Of a DNA stretch of 19,562 nt, positions 1-6,155 are shown one piece after another. The DNA is from a bacterium. Its GTDB lineage: Bacteria > Babelota > Babeliae > Babelales > Vermiphilaceae. The notes beneath the pieces were generated by a model. That model did not search any database. It saw only the letters and a program-made list of their open reading frames with translations, and had not been told where the DNA came from. The DNA is taken from the NCBI GenBank assembly GCA_030626185.1, contig DAOUPL010000009.1:1-19562 (forward strand), in the 5' to 3' direction. The stretch's first letter is position 1; every line of letters begins with the position of its first letter. The position numbers were made by a program, and so were the translations under genes.

Positions 1-2
1 AT

Positions 3-143
3 TTTGGTCAAAAATCGAGAAATTATGGAGGAAATCATTTTTGGGCAAGAGGGTATGCAATTTCAACAGTTGGGTTTGAGATGGAAGCTGTTAGGAAGTA
101 TATTCGCGAGCAAGAAGATGCTGATGATTATGGTAGATTTTGA
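3..143 (+). CDS. tnpA: IS200/IS605-family transposase TnpA, C-terminal fragment
   Basis: The frame starting at base 3 is open from the window edge to TGA at 141-143 and encodes the last 46 residues of a Y1 (HUH) transposase. It contains the signature HFWARGYAISTVG, followed by an acidic helix with VRKYIREQE, which is the typical C-terminus of IS200-type TnpA. The family's catalytic Tyr sits upstream of the window edge or near it and cannot be checked here. The gene is truncated only by the window start, so intactness is unknown. It runs opposite to the gene into which the element has inserted. Confidence 0.8.
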   Translation, partial: FGQKSRNYGGNHFWARGYAISTVGFEMEAVRKYIREQEDADDYGRF

Positions 144-555
144 TTGTAGTTAGATAGTACTTGCCGCCTTTGAGGTGGCCCTGCCCATCAAGCCACCGCC
201 TTTGGCGGGGGTGTGCTGACTTTGTTAAAAAAAAAGAATTTTTGATGTTTAAAAAATTTAATAAATCAATTATTTCTTTAACTGTGTCTTTTTTATAAAA
301 ACGTTCTTCTATTTTAGAATTTAGTAGCATTTTGCATAAATTAATGGTTTTTACATCGTAAGGAATAGGTATTTGTTCATCTTCGTTAGTATTGTCGTCT
401 TTGATCATATTGCTTAATGTTTCAGAATATTTAATAAGTTGCCTTGGAAAAGCAGTTATTTTACCATCATTTGATTTAAGGTTAACATAGGGTTGAGATG
501 GTAGTATTTGGGTGAATATTAGCAATAAAAATATTGAAAATCTTTTATGTTGCAT
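91..555 (-). CDS. Secreted Skp1/BTB-POZ-like protein, 3' end replaced by IS sequence
   Basis: The 154-aa product begins with a signal peptide (residues 1-21, FSIFLLLIFTQILPS core). Residues 23-107 resemble the Skp1 POZ/BTB fold: VNLKSNDGK, then a helix like the family's SxTLxNMIxD, a short acidic loop, IPIPYDVKT, then helices ending DLLNFLNIKN. Skp1 and other BTB proteins are adaptors of eukaryotic cullin ubiquitin ligases, so a bacterial exported copy would be a candidate host-directed effector. From about residue 111 the frame enters the IS right end and ends inside antisense tnpA, giving a basic tail (HPRQRRWLDGQG) unrelated to the fold. The start is supported by GAGGA about 7 bp upstream. 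The true C-terminus is lost or displaced, so it may be a pseudogene. Fold assignment is by eye and moderate. Confidence 0.6.
   Translation of the reverse strand: MQHKRFSIFLLLIFTQILPSQPYVNLKSNDGKITAFPRQLIKYSETLSNMIKDDNTNEDEQIPIPYDVKTINLCKMLLNSKIEERFYKKDTVKEIIDLLNFLNIKNSFFLTKSAHPRQRRWLDGQGHLKGGKYYLTTIKIYHNHQHLLAREYTS
164..208. repeat. Subterminal hairpin of the IS right end
   Basis: CCGCC at 164-168 pairs with GGCGG at 204-208, and GGTGGC at 174-179 pairs with GCCACC at 192-197. This makes a long imperfect hairpin with an internal loop. An alternative short hairpin, CCGCC-TTT-GGCGG, forms at 196-208. IS200/IS605 transposases recognise such single-stranded hairpins at the element ends. The position 20 bp after the tnpA stop fits that role. 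Confidence 0.65.
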
Positions 556-591
556 TGTTTGTTCCTCAAATAGATGAAGCGATGTAGGTAT

Positions 592-1173
592 TTAAAAAGT
601 ATACAAAAAATAAACAAATCCATGCGAATCACGCTTGTACTCATTAAACCCAATACGCTTATACAGTCGCTGGGCACGATAATTAGTAACACGAGTTACC
701 AAGTCAACACGTGTTAAGCCCATTTGTCTCATTTGCTCTAGTGCGTAGCGCACTAAGTATTCGCCATAACCACGCTTTCTAAATTGGTCTGCAACGCCCA
801 AAAAGAGCAACCAGCCAAGTTTTTCTTTTTTTTTGTAATAACAGATAAAGCCAGCAAGTTCTTTGCTATCGTCAGGGCGTAATGATTTAATAATCAATTT
901 GCCAAAGTAAAGGGGGTTTCTGTTGTTTGGGGCTTTTTTGCGAAGCATGAACTCTGTAGAAAAATCATCGCTTGCGATCAACCAATGCCAATTTTGATAA
1001 AAAATATCTTTTATTGCTTGTGCATCTCGATCATACTCAAAATCATACACATCGCTGTATTTGCTCTCACTAACTGCAGAACGTTGCCAATAATAAACAG
1101 CATCGCCAGCGAGTGATAGTGCGCATAAAAGGGCGATTGTTTTTAACCAAAAAGATTTATTTTGTCTGTTCAT
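592..1173 (-). CDS. Membrane-anchored GNAT-family N-acetyltransferase
   Basis: The 193-aa protein has a hydrophobic segment at residues 9-28, likely an anchor or uncleaved signal, followed by a GNAT domain. The acetyl-CoA pyrophosphate loop is visible as FRKRGYG at residues 131-137 (the family's R/Q-x-x-G-x-G/A), preceded by the beta-4 strand WLLFLGV and followed by a long helix. The later NYRAQRLYKRIGF (164-176) is the standard C-terminal GNAT motif. The substrate is unknown. The start has AAGGA about 8 bp upstream. The first 17 bases overlap the end of truA, so it is probably translated from the same mRNA. A GNAT domain after a membrane segment is odd, because acetyl-CoA is cytosolic; the domain could face the cytoplasm or be delivered to a host. 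Confidence 0.8.
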   Translation of the reverse strand: MNRQNKSFWLKTIALLCALSLAGDAVYYWQRSAVSESKYSDVYDFEYDRDAQAIKDIFYQNWHWLIASDDFSTEFMLRKKAPNNRNPLYFGKLIIKSLRPDDSKELAGFICYYKKKEKLGWLLFLGVADQFRKRGYGEYLVRYALEQMRQMGLTRVDLVTRVTNYRAQRLYKRIGFNEYKRDSHGFVYFLYTF

Positions 1174-1936
1174 GTAAAGTTCCTTTGTGGTAAATGATTT
1201 GTGCTAACGTTAACCCATGAGCAGGGGCATTTGGCAATGAATGATTGGGATTTTTGTTTTCTAGAATGTTTTGTACATCGTGTAATGTTATGTTTGGATG
1301 CGTTGCGGCATGGATACTTGCGCCAACAATGCGACGGATCATGTGGCGTAAAAACTTTTGTCCTAGCACGTAAATGCGATAACTGTTTATTTCTTGCGAT
1401 TGTTCTATTGTTATTTTATCGATAGTGCGTACAGTATCGGGGAGTTTGTCTTCTGCGCAGCAAAATGCACGAAAGTCATGTTTTCCAACAAATAATTGTA
1501 ATGTGTCATTAAGTTTTTCGTGATCAATTGTAGAAAAAAGATGCCATCCATAACGCGCATCAAATGGCATTGGGCGATCGGTGAAAAATTGATAACAATA
1601 GGTTTTTTGCCTCACGTTACCATGTGGATGAAAGTTGTTATCTTGTTTTATAAGTTTTTTTATAACAATATCGTTTGGCAGCGCATTGTTCCAAGCCCAT
1701 GCAAGTTTATCAGCATCAATTTCTAATGATGTTTGTGCACGAACAACTTGGCCAAGTGCATGCACACCTGCATCAGTGCGCGAAGCGCCTAATAACGTGA
1801 TTGGTGTTTTGAATGCACGTTCAAATTGTTTGCGCATTTCACCCAATACTGATCGTTGATTAGGTTGTTGTTGCCAACCGCAGTAATTGGTGCCATCGTA
1901 AGCTACGATAATTTTGTACGTTTTAATCATTTTCAT
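1157..1936 (-). CDS. truA: tRNA pseudouridine(38-40) synthase TruA
   Basis: TruA converts uridines 38-40 in the tRNA anticodon stem to pseudouridine. The 259-aa length is normal for the family. The N-terminal YKIIVAYDGTNYCGWQ and the catalytic block ASRTDAGVHALGQV are both present, with the nucleophilic Asp at residue 55. The C-terminal half has FLRHMIRRIVG, a typical TruA segment. Two ATG codons lie close together (1936 and 1930); neither has a clear Shine-Dalgarno site. The gene overlaps the upstream 134-aa gene by 14 bases and the downstream GNAT gene by 17 bases, which suggests translational coupling in one transcript. Confidence 0.95.
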   Translation of the reverse strand: MKMIKTYKIIVAYDGTNYCGWQQQPNQRSVLGEMRKQFERAFKTPITLLGASRTDAGVHALGQVVRAQTSLEIDADKLAWAWNNALPNDIVIKKLIKQDNNFHPHGNVRQKTYCYQFFTDRPMPFDARYGWHLFSTIDHEKLNDTLQLFVGKHDFRAFCCAEDKLPDTVRTIDKITIEQSQEINSYRIYVLGQKFLRHMIRRIVGASIHAATHPNITLHDVQNILENKNPNHSLPNAPAHGLTLAQIIYHKGTLHEQTK

Positions 1937-2327
1937 TTAAAAATATTGTTTGTATGTCGCTACGTAATCTAGAAAAAGTTTCTGTAAAACACATAGAAAA
2001 TACACAATATAACGTGGTTGCTACTTCATAAGATAAATATAAATCAAAAGAGAAACCATTATTTTTTATATTAATTGCACTTAGTGTTATGGGAATACCT
2101 GTAAGAGCAAACATTGATAAACGAACATATTTTTTTGCATCAAGAGGGCAATTTTGCTGAAAAAAATATGCACTTTGATCTGACAAAAAACCCACAAACA
2201 CGTATATACAATTAATATTTATACCTTTAATTACGCTTTCAGTATGTTTTTCAGGAAGCGTAAAGGTAGCGGAAGCATTTGTAGTTAATAATAAACTAAA
2301 GAAAAAAAATAAATATGTTGTCTTCAT
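1923..2327 (-). CDS. Small secreted or membrane protein of unknown function
   Basis: I do not recognise this 134-aa protein. Residues 1-20 are a clear signal peptide (hydrophobic FFFFSLLL core, probable cut after NASA). The remainder is fairly hydrophobic, with three stretches that could be short membrane segments or buried strands (about 39-57, 69-87 and 99-115). It has five cysteines after the signal. It lies 10 bp after the typA stop and overlaps the truA start by 14 bases, so it is embedded in the housekeeping run. Codon use and AT content look like its neighbours. No Shine-Dalgarno site is evident. Confidence 0.65.
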   Translation of the reverse strand: MKTTYLFFFFSLLLTTNASATFTLPEKHTESVIKGININCIYVFVGFLSDQSAYFFQQNCPLDAKKYVRLSMFALTGIPITLSAINIKNNGFSFDLYLSYEVATTLYCVFSMCFTETFSRLRSDIQTIFLNEND

Positions 2328-2337
2328 GTGTTGTTTG

Positions 2338-4143
2338 TTATTTTTTCTTTCTCATTGATGCAGTAAGAATCTTTTTACGCAAACGAATAGATTTTGGAGT
2401 AACCTCAATAAGTTCGTCTGGCTTAATCCATTCCATACATTCTTCGAGTTCCATAATTTTTGCTGGTGCAAGTTTAATTGCATCATCTGATCCAGAAGCA
2501 CGTACGTTGGTTAACTTTTTACCTTTACACGGATTAACGTCAAGATCATTACTTCTGTTGTGTTCACCAATAATCATACCTTGATAAACTTCATCACCAG
2601 GGCGAAGAAATAAAATACCACGTGCTTGTAAGTTATCAAGAGAATAACCGGTGACTGGCCCGCGTTCCATAGAGATTAATGCACCTTTTGTTCGTGTTGG
2701 AATATCACCTTTGTACGGTTCATAACCAACAAAGCGAATGTTAACAACAGCCGTACCACGAGTATCGGTCATCATTTGGCTTCTAAAACCAAGCAATGCA
2801 CGAGATGGAACTTCGTATTCAAGACGAACACGTGAGCCATGCAATGGAGATACATTTTTAAGTAATCCCTTGCGAATGCCCATAGTTTCCATGATGACAC
2901 CTTGATACATTTCAGGAACATCAACAACAACTTGTTCGATAGGCTCATGTTTTTTGCCATCAATTGTTTTAAAAATAACTTCTGGTGCAGAAACTTGTAA
3001 TTCAAAGCCTTCACGACGCATATTTTCGATCAATACGCCAAGATGCAATTGTCCACGACCAGAAACCTTCATAATTTCAGGTGAGCTTGTATCTTCTACG
3101 CGTAAAGCAACATTGGTGCGTAATTCTTTTTCAAGACGTTCGCGAATGTTGCGAGAAGTTAATAAAGTTCCTTCTTTACCACTAAACGGTGAATTATTTA
3201 CTGAGAAGAACATACTTAACGTTGGTTCATCAACATGCACATACTCACGAGGAGCAATATTGTTTGGTGTACAAATTGTGCTACCAATATCAGGTGGTGA
3301 ATCAAAACCAGCAACAGTGATAATGTCTCCAGAAATTGCTTTATTAGTTTCAATACGATCAAGACCATGGAATGTAAAAATTTTAGTAATTTTAGTTGGT
3401 TTTGATACAGAGTCATCTTTACAAATTACAATTTGATCACCAACAGAAATAGAACCACTAAAGACACGACCAATAACTAATGCACCAAGAAAATCTGAGT
3501 GACCAAGACTGGTAACTAATAATTGTAAAGGTTCTTCTTGTGATGGTGGCGATGGAATTGTTTGAATAATAGTTTCAAACAAAGGTTCCATGGTACCTTT
3601 AGTTGCTTGTGGATCGTTTGAAACAAAGCCAAATTTGCCTGAACCGTATAATACTGGAAAATCTAATTGATCTTCGTGCGTTACCAAGTCAAGAAACAGA
3701 TCATGAATTTCTTCTTCTGTTTCGCTGGTTTTTGCATCTTTACGATCAATTTTATTAATCAGAACAATTGGTTTTAGGTTAAGCTCAAGTGCTTTTTGCA
3801 ACACAAAACGCGTACCAGGAAGCACGCCTTCTGCTGCATCGACTAAAAGTAAAAAACCTTCAACCATTTGCAATGTACGTTCAACTTCACCGCTAAAATC
3901 AGCATGACCAGGGGTATCGACAATGTTGATTGTATGATCGTTGTACACCACACCTGTATTTTTTGCCAAAATAGTAATACCACGTTCTTTTTCAAGAACA
4001 TCAGAATCCATAACACGATCTTTATCAGTAGTAGAAAGCGTGCCAGATTGTTGCAATAGTTCATCAACCACGGTAGTTTTTCCGTGATCAACGTGTGCAA
4101 TTATGGCAATATTACGAATTTGTTTGCTTGAGTGTGATGTCAT
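2338..4143 (-). CDS. typA: Ribosome-associated translational GTPase TypA/BipA
   Basis: TypA/BipA is an EF-G-like GTPase that binds the ribosome and aids growth and 50S assembly under stress or cold. The 601-aa length fits the family. GTP-binding motifs are intact: G1 AHVDHGKTT (residues 16-24), G2 RGITI (54-58), G3 DTPGH (76-80) and G4 NKID (130-133). The EF-G-like C-terminal half contains SGRGQLHLGVLIENMRREG, followed by the BipA-specific C-terminal region with GDEVYQGMIIGEH. It follows rpsR after 8 bp, so it probably shares the rpsF-rpsR transcript. The Shine-Dalgarno site is weak (AGG about 12 bp upstream), suggesting dependence on rpsR translation. Confidence 0.96.
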   Translation of the reverse strand: MTSHSSKQIRNIAIIAHVDHGKTTVVDELLQQSGTLSTTDKDRVMDSDVLEKERGITILAKNTGVVYNDHTINIVDTPGHADFSGEVERTLQMVEGFLLLVDAAEGVLPGTRFVLQKALELNLKPIVLINKIDRKDAKTSETEEEIHDLFLDLVTHEDQLDFPVLYGSGKFGFVSNDPQATKGTMEPLFETIIQTIPSPPSQEEPLQLLVTSLGHSDFLGALVIGRVFSGSISVGDQIVICKDDSVSKPTKITKIFTFHGLDRIETNKAISGDIITVAGFDSPPDIGSTICTPNNIAPREYVHVDEPTLSMFFSVNNSPFSGKEGTLLTSRNIRERLEKELRTNVALRVEDTSSPEIMKVSGRGQLHLGVLIENMRREGFELQVSAPEVIFKTIDGKKHEPIEQVVVDVPEMYQGVIMETMGIRKGLLKNVSPLHGSRVRLEYEVPSRALLGFRSQMMTDTRGTAVVNIRFVGYEPYKGDIPTRTKGALISMERGPVTGYSLDNLQARGILFLRPGDEVYQGMIIGEHNRSNDLDVNPCKGKKLTNVRASGSDDAIKLAPAKIMELEECMEWIKPDELIEVTPKSIRLRKKILTASMRKKK

Positions 4144-4151
4144 TGTTTTTT

Positions 4152-4445
4152 TTACCTATTAAAATATTGTGCAGTGTATGGCAATAAGCCCATCATGCGC
4201 GCTTTACGTATTTCATGAGAAAGCATACGCTGATAACGAGTAGAAGTTCCAGAGATACGTGCAGGAAGAATTTTGCCACGTTCAGTCAAAAAGCTTTTGA
4301 GAAACGTTGCGTTTTTGTAATCAATCTCTTTAACCAATTCTGGATTATTTTTAAAACGACACTGTTTTGCGCCAGAACTAGAAGAACGACGAGAGCGTTT
4401 TTTGGTTAAACGAGCACTAATTTTTAATTTAATTTTTTTAGTCAT
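4152..4445 (-). CDS. rpsR: 30S ribosomal protein S18
   Basis: S18 binds with S6 to the central domain of 16S rRNA in the platform of the 30S subunit. The 97-aa product has the S18 core: the basic N-terminal tail, a CRF segment, IDYKNATFLKSFLTERGKILPARISGTS split across residues about 42-69, then the helix RYQRMLSHEIRKARMMGLLPY. Length is slightly above the usual 75-90 because of the Lys/Arg/Ser-rich N-terminus. It lies 20 bp downstream of rpsF. The common rpsF-ssb-rpsR-rplI arrangement is reduced here: no ssb sits between them and no rplI follows. Confidence 0.95.
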   Translation of the reverse strand: MTKKIKLKISARLTKKRSRRSSSSGAKQCRFKNNPELVKEIDYKNATFLKSFLTERGKILPARISGTSTRYQRMLSHEIRKARMMGLLPYTAQYFNR

Positions 4446-4465
4446 AATAATTACTTTCTAAAGGA

Positions 4466-5146
4466 TTATTCTGCAACTTCGCTAGGTTCTTCTTCTTTTT
4501 TTTCTTCCGCCGTCCCTACTTCGCTTTTTTCTTGTGAAGAGCTTCGAATGGCATGCGCGCTACGCGCTATGTCGCTATCTTCTTTTGCTTCAGCAATAAC
4601 CTCTTTGCTTTCAGCTTTAACCGTAGGTTCTTTAGTAACTTCTTTAGCAGTTTTAGCAGCCTCTAAAGCAACTTCTTTGCTTTCGGTTTTAACTGCAGGC
4701 TCAGTTTTTTTATCAGCTTTTTCAGAAGATTTTACTGCAGACAATAAATCTTTAACTTTTTGGCCTTTGAGCAAACTTTCAGTTTCTTTTTCTGGAGTTT
4801 CTTCTAAAGAACGCGGACGTTTGTATTCAGTTGGTGCGTTTAGATCAAGAGCAGTTAGCATGTTGCGCATAACTGCATGATCAAATTTAATTTTGAACAT
4901 TGAACGAAAATCATGATTCAATGTTGCATCACCAGCAACTTCAAAGCGTGCTAAAAAGTAGACTCCATAATCGTTTCTTGCAACTGGATATGCAAGGCGA
5001 TATTTTCCCCAGCGATCAAAGGAAACCATTGACCCTTGGCGTTTTTTTACAATTTCGCTTATTCGTTTTTCTATTTCTGCGCTTTCTTCTTGGGTGATTT
5101 CTGGCGCAGCTAGAACCATAAGCTCATAACGAGACGTTGAAGACAT
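4466..5146 (-). CDS. rpsF: 30S ribosomal protein S6 with long C-terminal extension
   Basis: S6 partners S18 on the 30S platform. Residues 1-100 form the S6 domain (YELMVLAAPEI, then a helix, GKYRLAYPVARNDYGVYFLARFE). The remaining ~125 residues are a low-complexity Lys/Glu/Ala-rich tail, more than doubling the usual ~100-130 aa. The tail contains two copies of a unit like VKxESKEVxxEA (about 152-162 and 176-186) and a short GC-rich insert at 191-203. I chose the ATG at 5146, not an in-frame one at 5182, because AGGA lies about 7 bp upstream and the S6 fold begins immediately after it. Confidence 0.93.
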   Translation of the reverse strand: MSSTSRYELMVLAAPEITQEESAEIEKRISEIVKKRQGSMVSFDRWGKYRLAYPVARNDYGVYFLARFEVAGDATLNHDFRSMFKIKFDHAVMRNMLTALDLNAPTEYKRPRSLEETPEKETESLLKGQKVKDLLSAVKSSEKADKKTEPAVKTESKEVALEAAKTAKEVTKEPTVKAESKEVIAEAKEDSDIARSAHAIRSSSQEKSEVGTAEEKKEEEPSEVAE

Positions 5147-5191
5147 AAATATTCCTGTGTAACTTAAGTGAGAGTGTATCAATAAAACACT

Positions 5192-5282
5192 ATAGGCTCA
5201 CCATGAGCCTATTTAAGTTTAAAGACAGTAAAGTCTTTATCTAAAAAGATAACAGAAATACCGAAAACTTCCAGCATTTCTG
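5192..5282 (-). promoter_or_regulatory. Hairpin-rich rpsF leader, possible ribosomal-protein autoregulation
   Basis: Three inverted repeats lie between the candidate promoter and rpsF: CAGAAAT/ATTTCTG (5253-5259 with 5276-5282), AAAGAC/GTCTTT (5221-5226 with 5233-5238), and a perfect 9-bp stem ATAGGCTCA/TGAGCCTAT with a 3-nt loop (5192-5212). The last lies 46 bp before the start codon and is followed on the coding strand by AGTGTTTTATT, so it could be an attenuator. S6:S18 complexes are known to bind rpsF leaders in many bacteria, but I cannot confirm that specific motif here. Confidence 0.35.
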
Positions 5283-5285
5283 TAT

Positions 5286-5315
5286 ATTTTAATATTTAAT
5301 TAATGTAAAAATCAA
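5286..5315 (-). promoter_or_regulatory. Candidate promoter of the rpsF-rpsR-typA run
   Basis: On the minus strand TTGATT (5310-5315) and TAAAAT (5286-5291) are separated by 18 bp, a plausible sigma-70 promoter. It would give a leader of about 130 nt before the rpsF start. In such an AT-rich region chance matches are common, so this is only a candidate. Confidence 0.4.
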
Positions 5316-5344
5316 TGATGCTCTCAGGATTCCCCTTTGAGATA

Positions 5345-5364
5345 CTACGGCTTTTAAGCTGTAG
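5345..5364 (-). other. Hairpin just after the repressor gene
   Basis: CTAC-G-GCTT (5345-5353) pairs with AAGC-T-GTAG (5356-5364) through one G-T wobble, starting nine bases after the repressor stop. It could end the repressor transcript, but no T-run follows on the minus strand, so a terminator role is doubtful. Confidence 0.3.
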
Positions 5365-5373
5365 CGCATTATT

Positions 5374-6051
5374 TTATGAAAAATTTTGATAGCGTTGAAT
5401 CACACGACCAATGATTCTAAAGTGATCTTTTCCACGTACAAGCGCAATAGGCTTTTGTTTATGGTTTACCGACTCAAGCACAATAAAGTCTTCAGTATGA
5501 GTAATTTGCATAATTGCTTTAATTGCCGTTTCATTACCATACTCAACTGCAGCAATATCGCCAGACTTTGTACGAACTTCTGGTGAAACGATCAATAAGT
5601 CACCTTTAATAAACTCAGGTGCCATTGAACTACTTTCAACGCATAGTGCAAACATTGCACCATCATCATTGTTTAAAATAGGTACAAAACGATCTTTGTA
5701 ACCAGTCGTAATTTGAGTAAGTTGATTGTTGTACGGTGATGGATTAGATGGAATTTCTCCCATAACTGGTACTACTTGTACAGCTAAATCAACATCAGAT
5801 TTATTAGGCATACTTACGTTAGAATCGATATCATCAGTACGTTGACGACGTTCTGCAAAAAGATCAATTGGGTTGATCTCAAATGCTAACGCAAGTTTAC
5901 GTAACGAATCTTCGTTCCAACGACGGGTGCCGTTTTTGATATGAGTAAGATAACTTTCAGACATTCCTGTCTTTTCTGCAAGAACCTTAGTGGTCCAGCC
6001 TTTTTCGCGTAATAACTCTTTTACGCGCAATTGTGTTGAAGGTGATGACAT
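5374..6051 (-). CDS. LexA/CI-like transcriptional repressor (XRE HTH + S24 peptidase domain)
   Basis: The 225-aa protein has an N-terminal Cro/CI-type helix-turn-helix (about residues 20-62; LAEKTGMSESYLTHIKNG) and a C-terminal S24/LexA-like domain. The Ser nucleophile is S142 in SSSM, followed by the family pattern GDLLIV, and the general-base Lys is K178 in AIKAI. This matches the Ser-Lys dyad of self-cleaving repressors. At the place where the cleavable Ala-Gly pair is expected, after VVPVMGEI (93-100), the sequence is PSNPSP with no Ala-Gly. Self-cleavage is therefore uncertain. AAGGAGA lies 8 bp before the start. It is divergent from rnhB across a shared operator-like dyad, so autoregulation is likely. 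It may be the SOS or stress repressor of this cell, or phage-derived. Confidence 0.85.
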   Translation of the reverse strand: MSSPSTQLRVKELLREKGWTTKVLAEKTGMSESYLTHIKNGTRRWNEDSLRKLALAFEINPIDLFAERRQRTDDIDSNVSMPNKSDVDLAVQVVPVMGEIPSNPSPYNNQLTQITTGYKDRFVPILNNDDGAMFALCVESSSMAPEFIKGDLLIVSPEVRTKSGDIAAVEYGNETAIKAIMQITHTEDFIVLESVNHKQKPIALVRGKDHFRIIGRVIQRYQNFS

Positions 6052-6083
6052 AACTGTCTCCTTAACTTGTGGTTAGATTTTTA

Positions 6084-6117
6084 TACTATTAAAATCACTG
6101 CTATAATTCTAATAGTA
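6084..6117. promoter_or_regulatory. Operator-like dyad between repressor gene and rnhB
   Basis: TACTATTAAAAT (6084-6095) and ATTCTAATAGTA (6106-6117) are inverted repeats of 12 bases with a single mismatch, separated by 10 bp. The arm spacing places equivalent positions about two helical turns apart, suitable for a dimeric HTH repressor. It overlaps the -10 of the repressor promoter and the TATAAT facing rnhB. This is the most likely binding site of the adjacent repressor. Confidence 0.55.
6102..6107 (+). promoter_or_regulatory. -10 box facing rnhB
   Basis: A perfect TATAAT lies 48 bp before the rnhB start codon. The -35 region 17 bp upstream is only T-rich (around 6079-6084), so the promoter may be weak or activator-dependent. 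It falls partly within the dyad and would be occluded together with the repressor promoter. Confidence 0.45.
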
Positions 6118-6139
6118 CGTGATATTTGTAAATTGTCAA
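6112..6139 (-). promoter_or_regulatory. Promoter of the LexA/CI-like repressor gene
   Basis: On the minus strand a perfect TTGACA (6134-6139) is followed after 16 bp by TACTAT (6112-6117), which matches four of six -10 consensus bases. The -10 box lies inside the right arm of the dyad at 6084-6117, so a bound repressor would block it. Confidence 0.6.
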
Positions 6140-6155
6140 ATGGAAATGTTGTAAT

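Larger units (their letters stand above)
1..222 (+). mobile_element. Right end of an IS200/IS605-family insertion sequence (partial)
   Basis: The window opens inside an insertion sequence. The 3' end of a Y1-type transposase gene (3-143) is followed by about 80 bp holding a GC-rich imperfect hairpin (164-208), as expected for the right end of IS200/IS605 elements, which carry subterminal hairpins and lack terminal inverted repeats. The GC-rich block contrasts sharply with the AT-rich surroundings. The exact right boundary cannot be fixed from one copy. It probably lies between about 215 and 235, where the sequence turns into an A-rich stretch that continues the Skp1/BTB-like coding frame. The left end is outside the window. 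Confidence 0.75.

Noticed and set aside
164..208. Rickettsia-like palindromic element inside a coding gene
   Set aside because: The adjacent 3' end of an IS200-type tnpA explains the GC-rich hairpin as the end of that element.
2954..3436. 160-aa open frame on the + strand
   Set aside because: It lies entirely antisense to typA, which has all GTPase motifs. The product shows no domain or signal and is explained by codon bias of the opposite strand.
4548..4880. 110-aa open frame on the + strand
   Set aside because: It is antisense to the low-complexity rpsF tail and reads as Ser/Ala/Leu repeats, an expected artefact of Lys/Glu/Ala codons.
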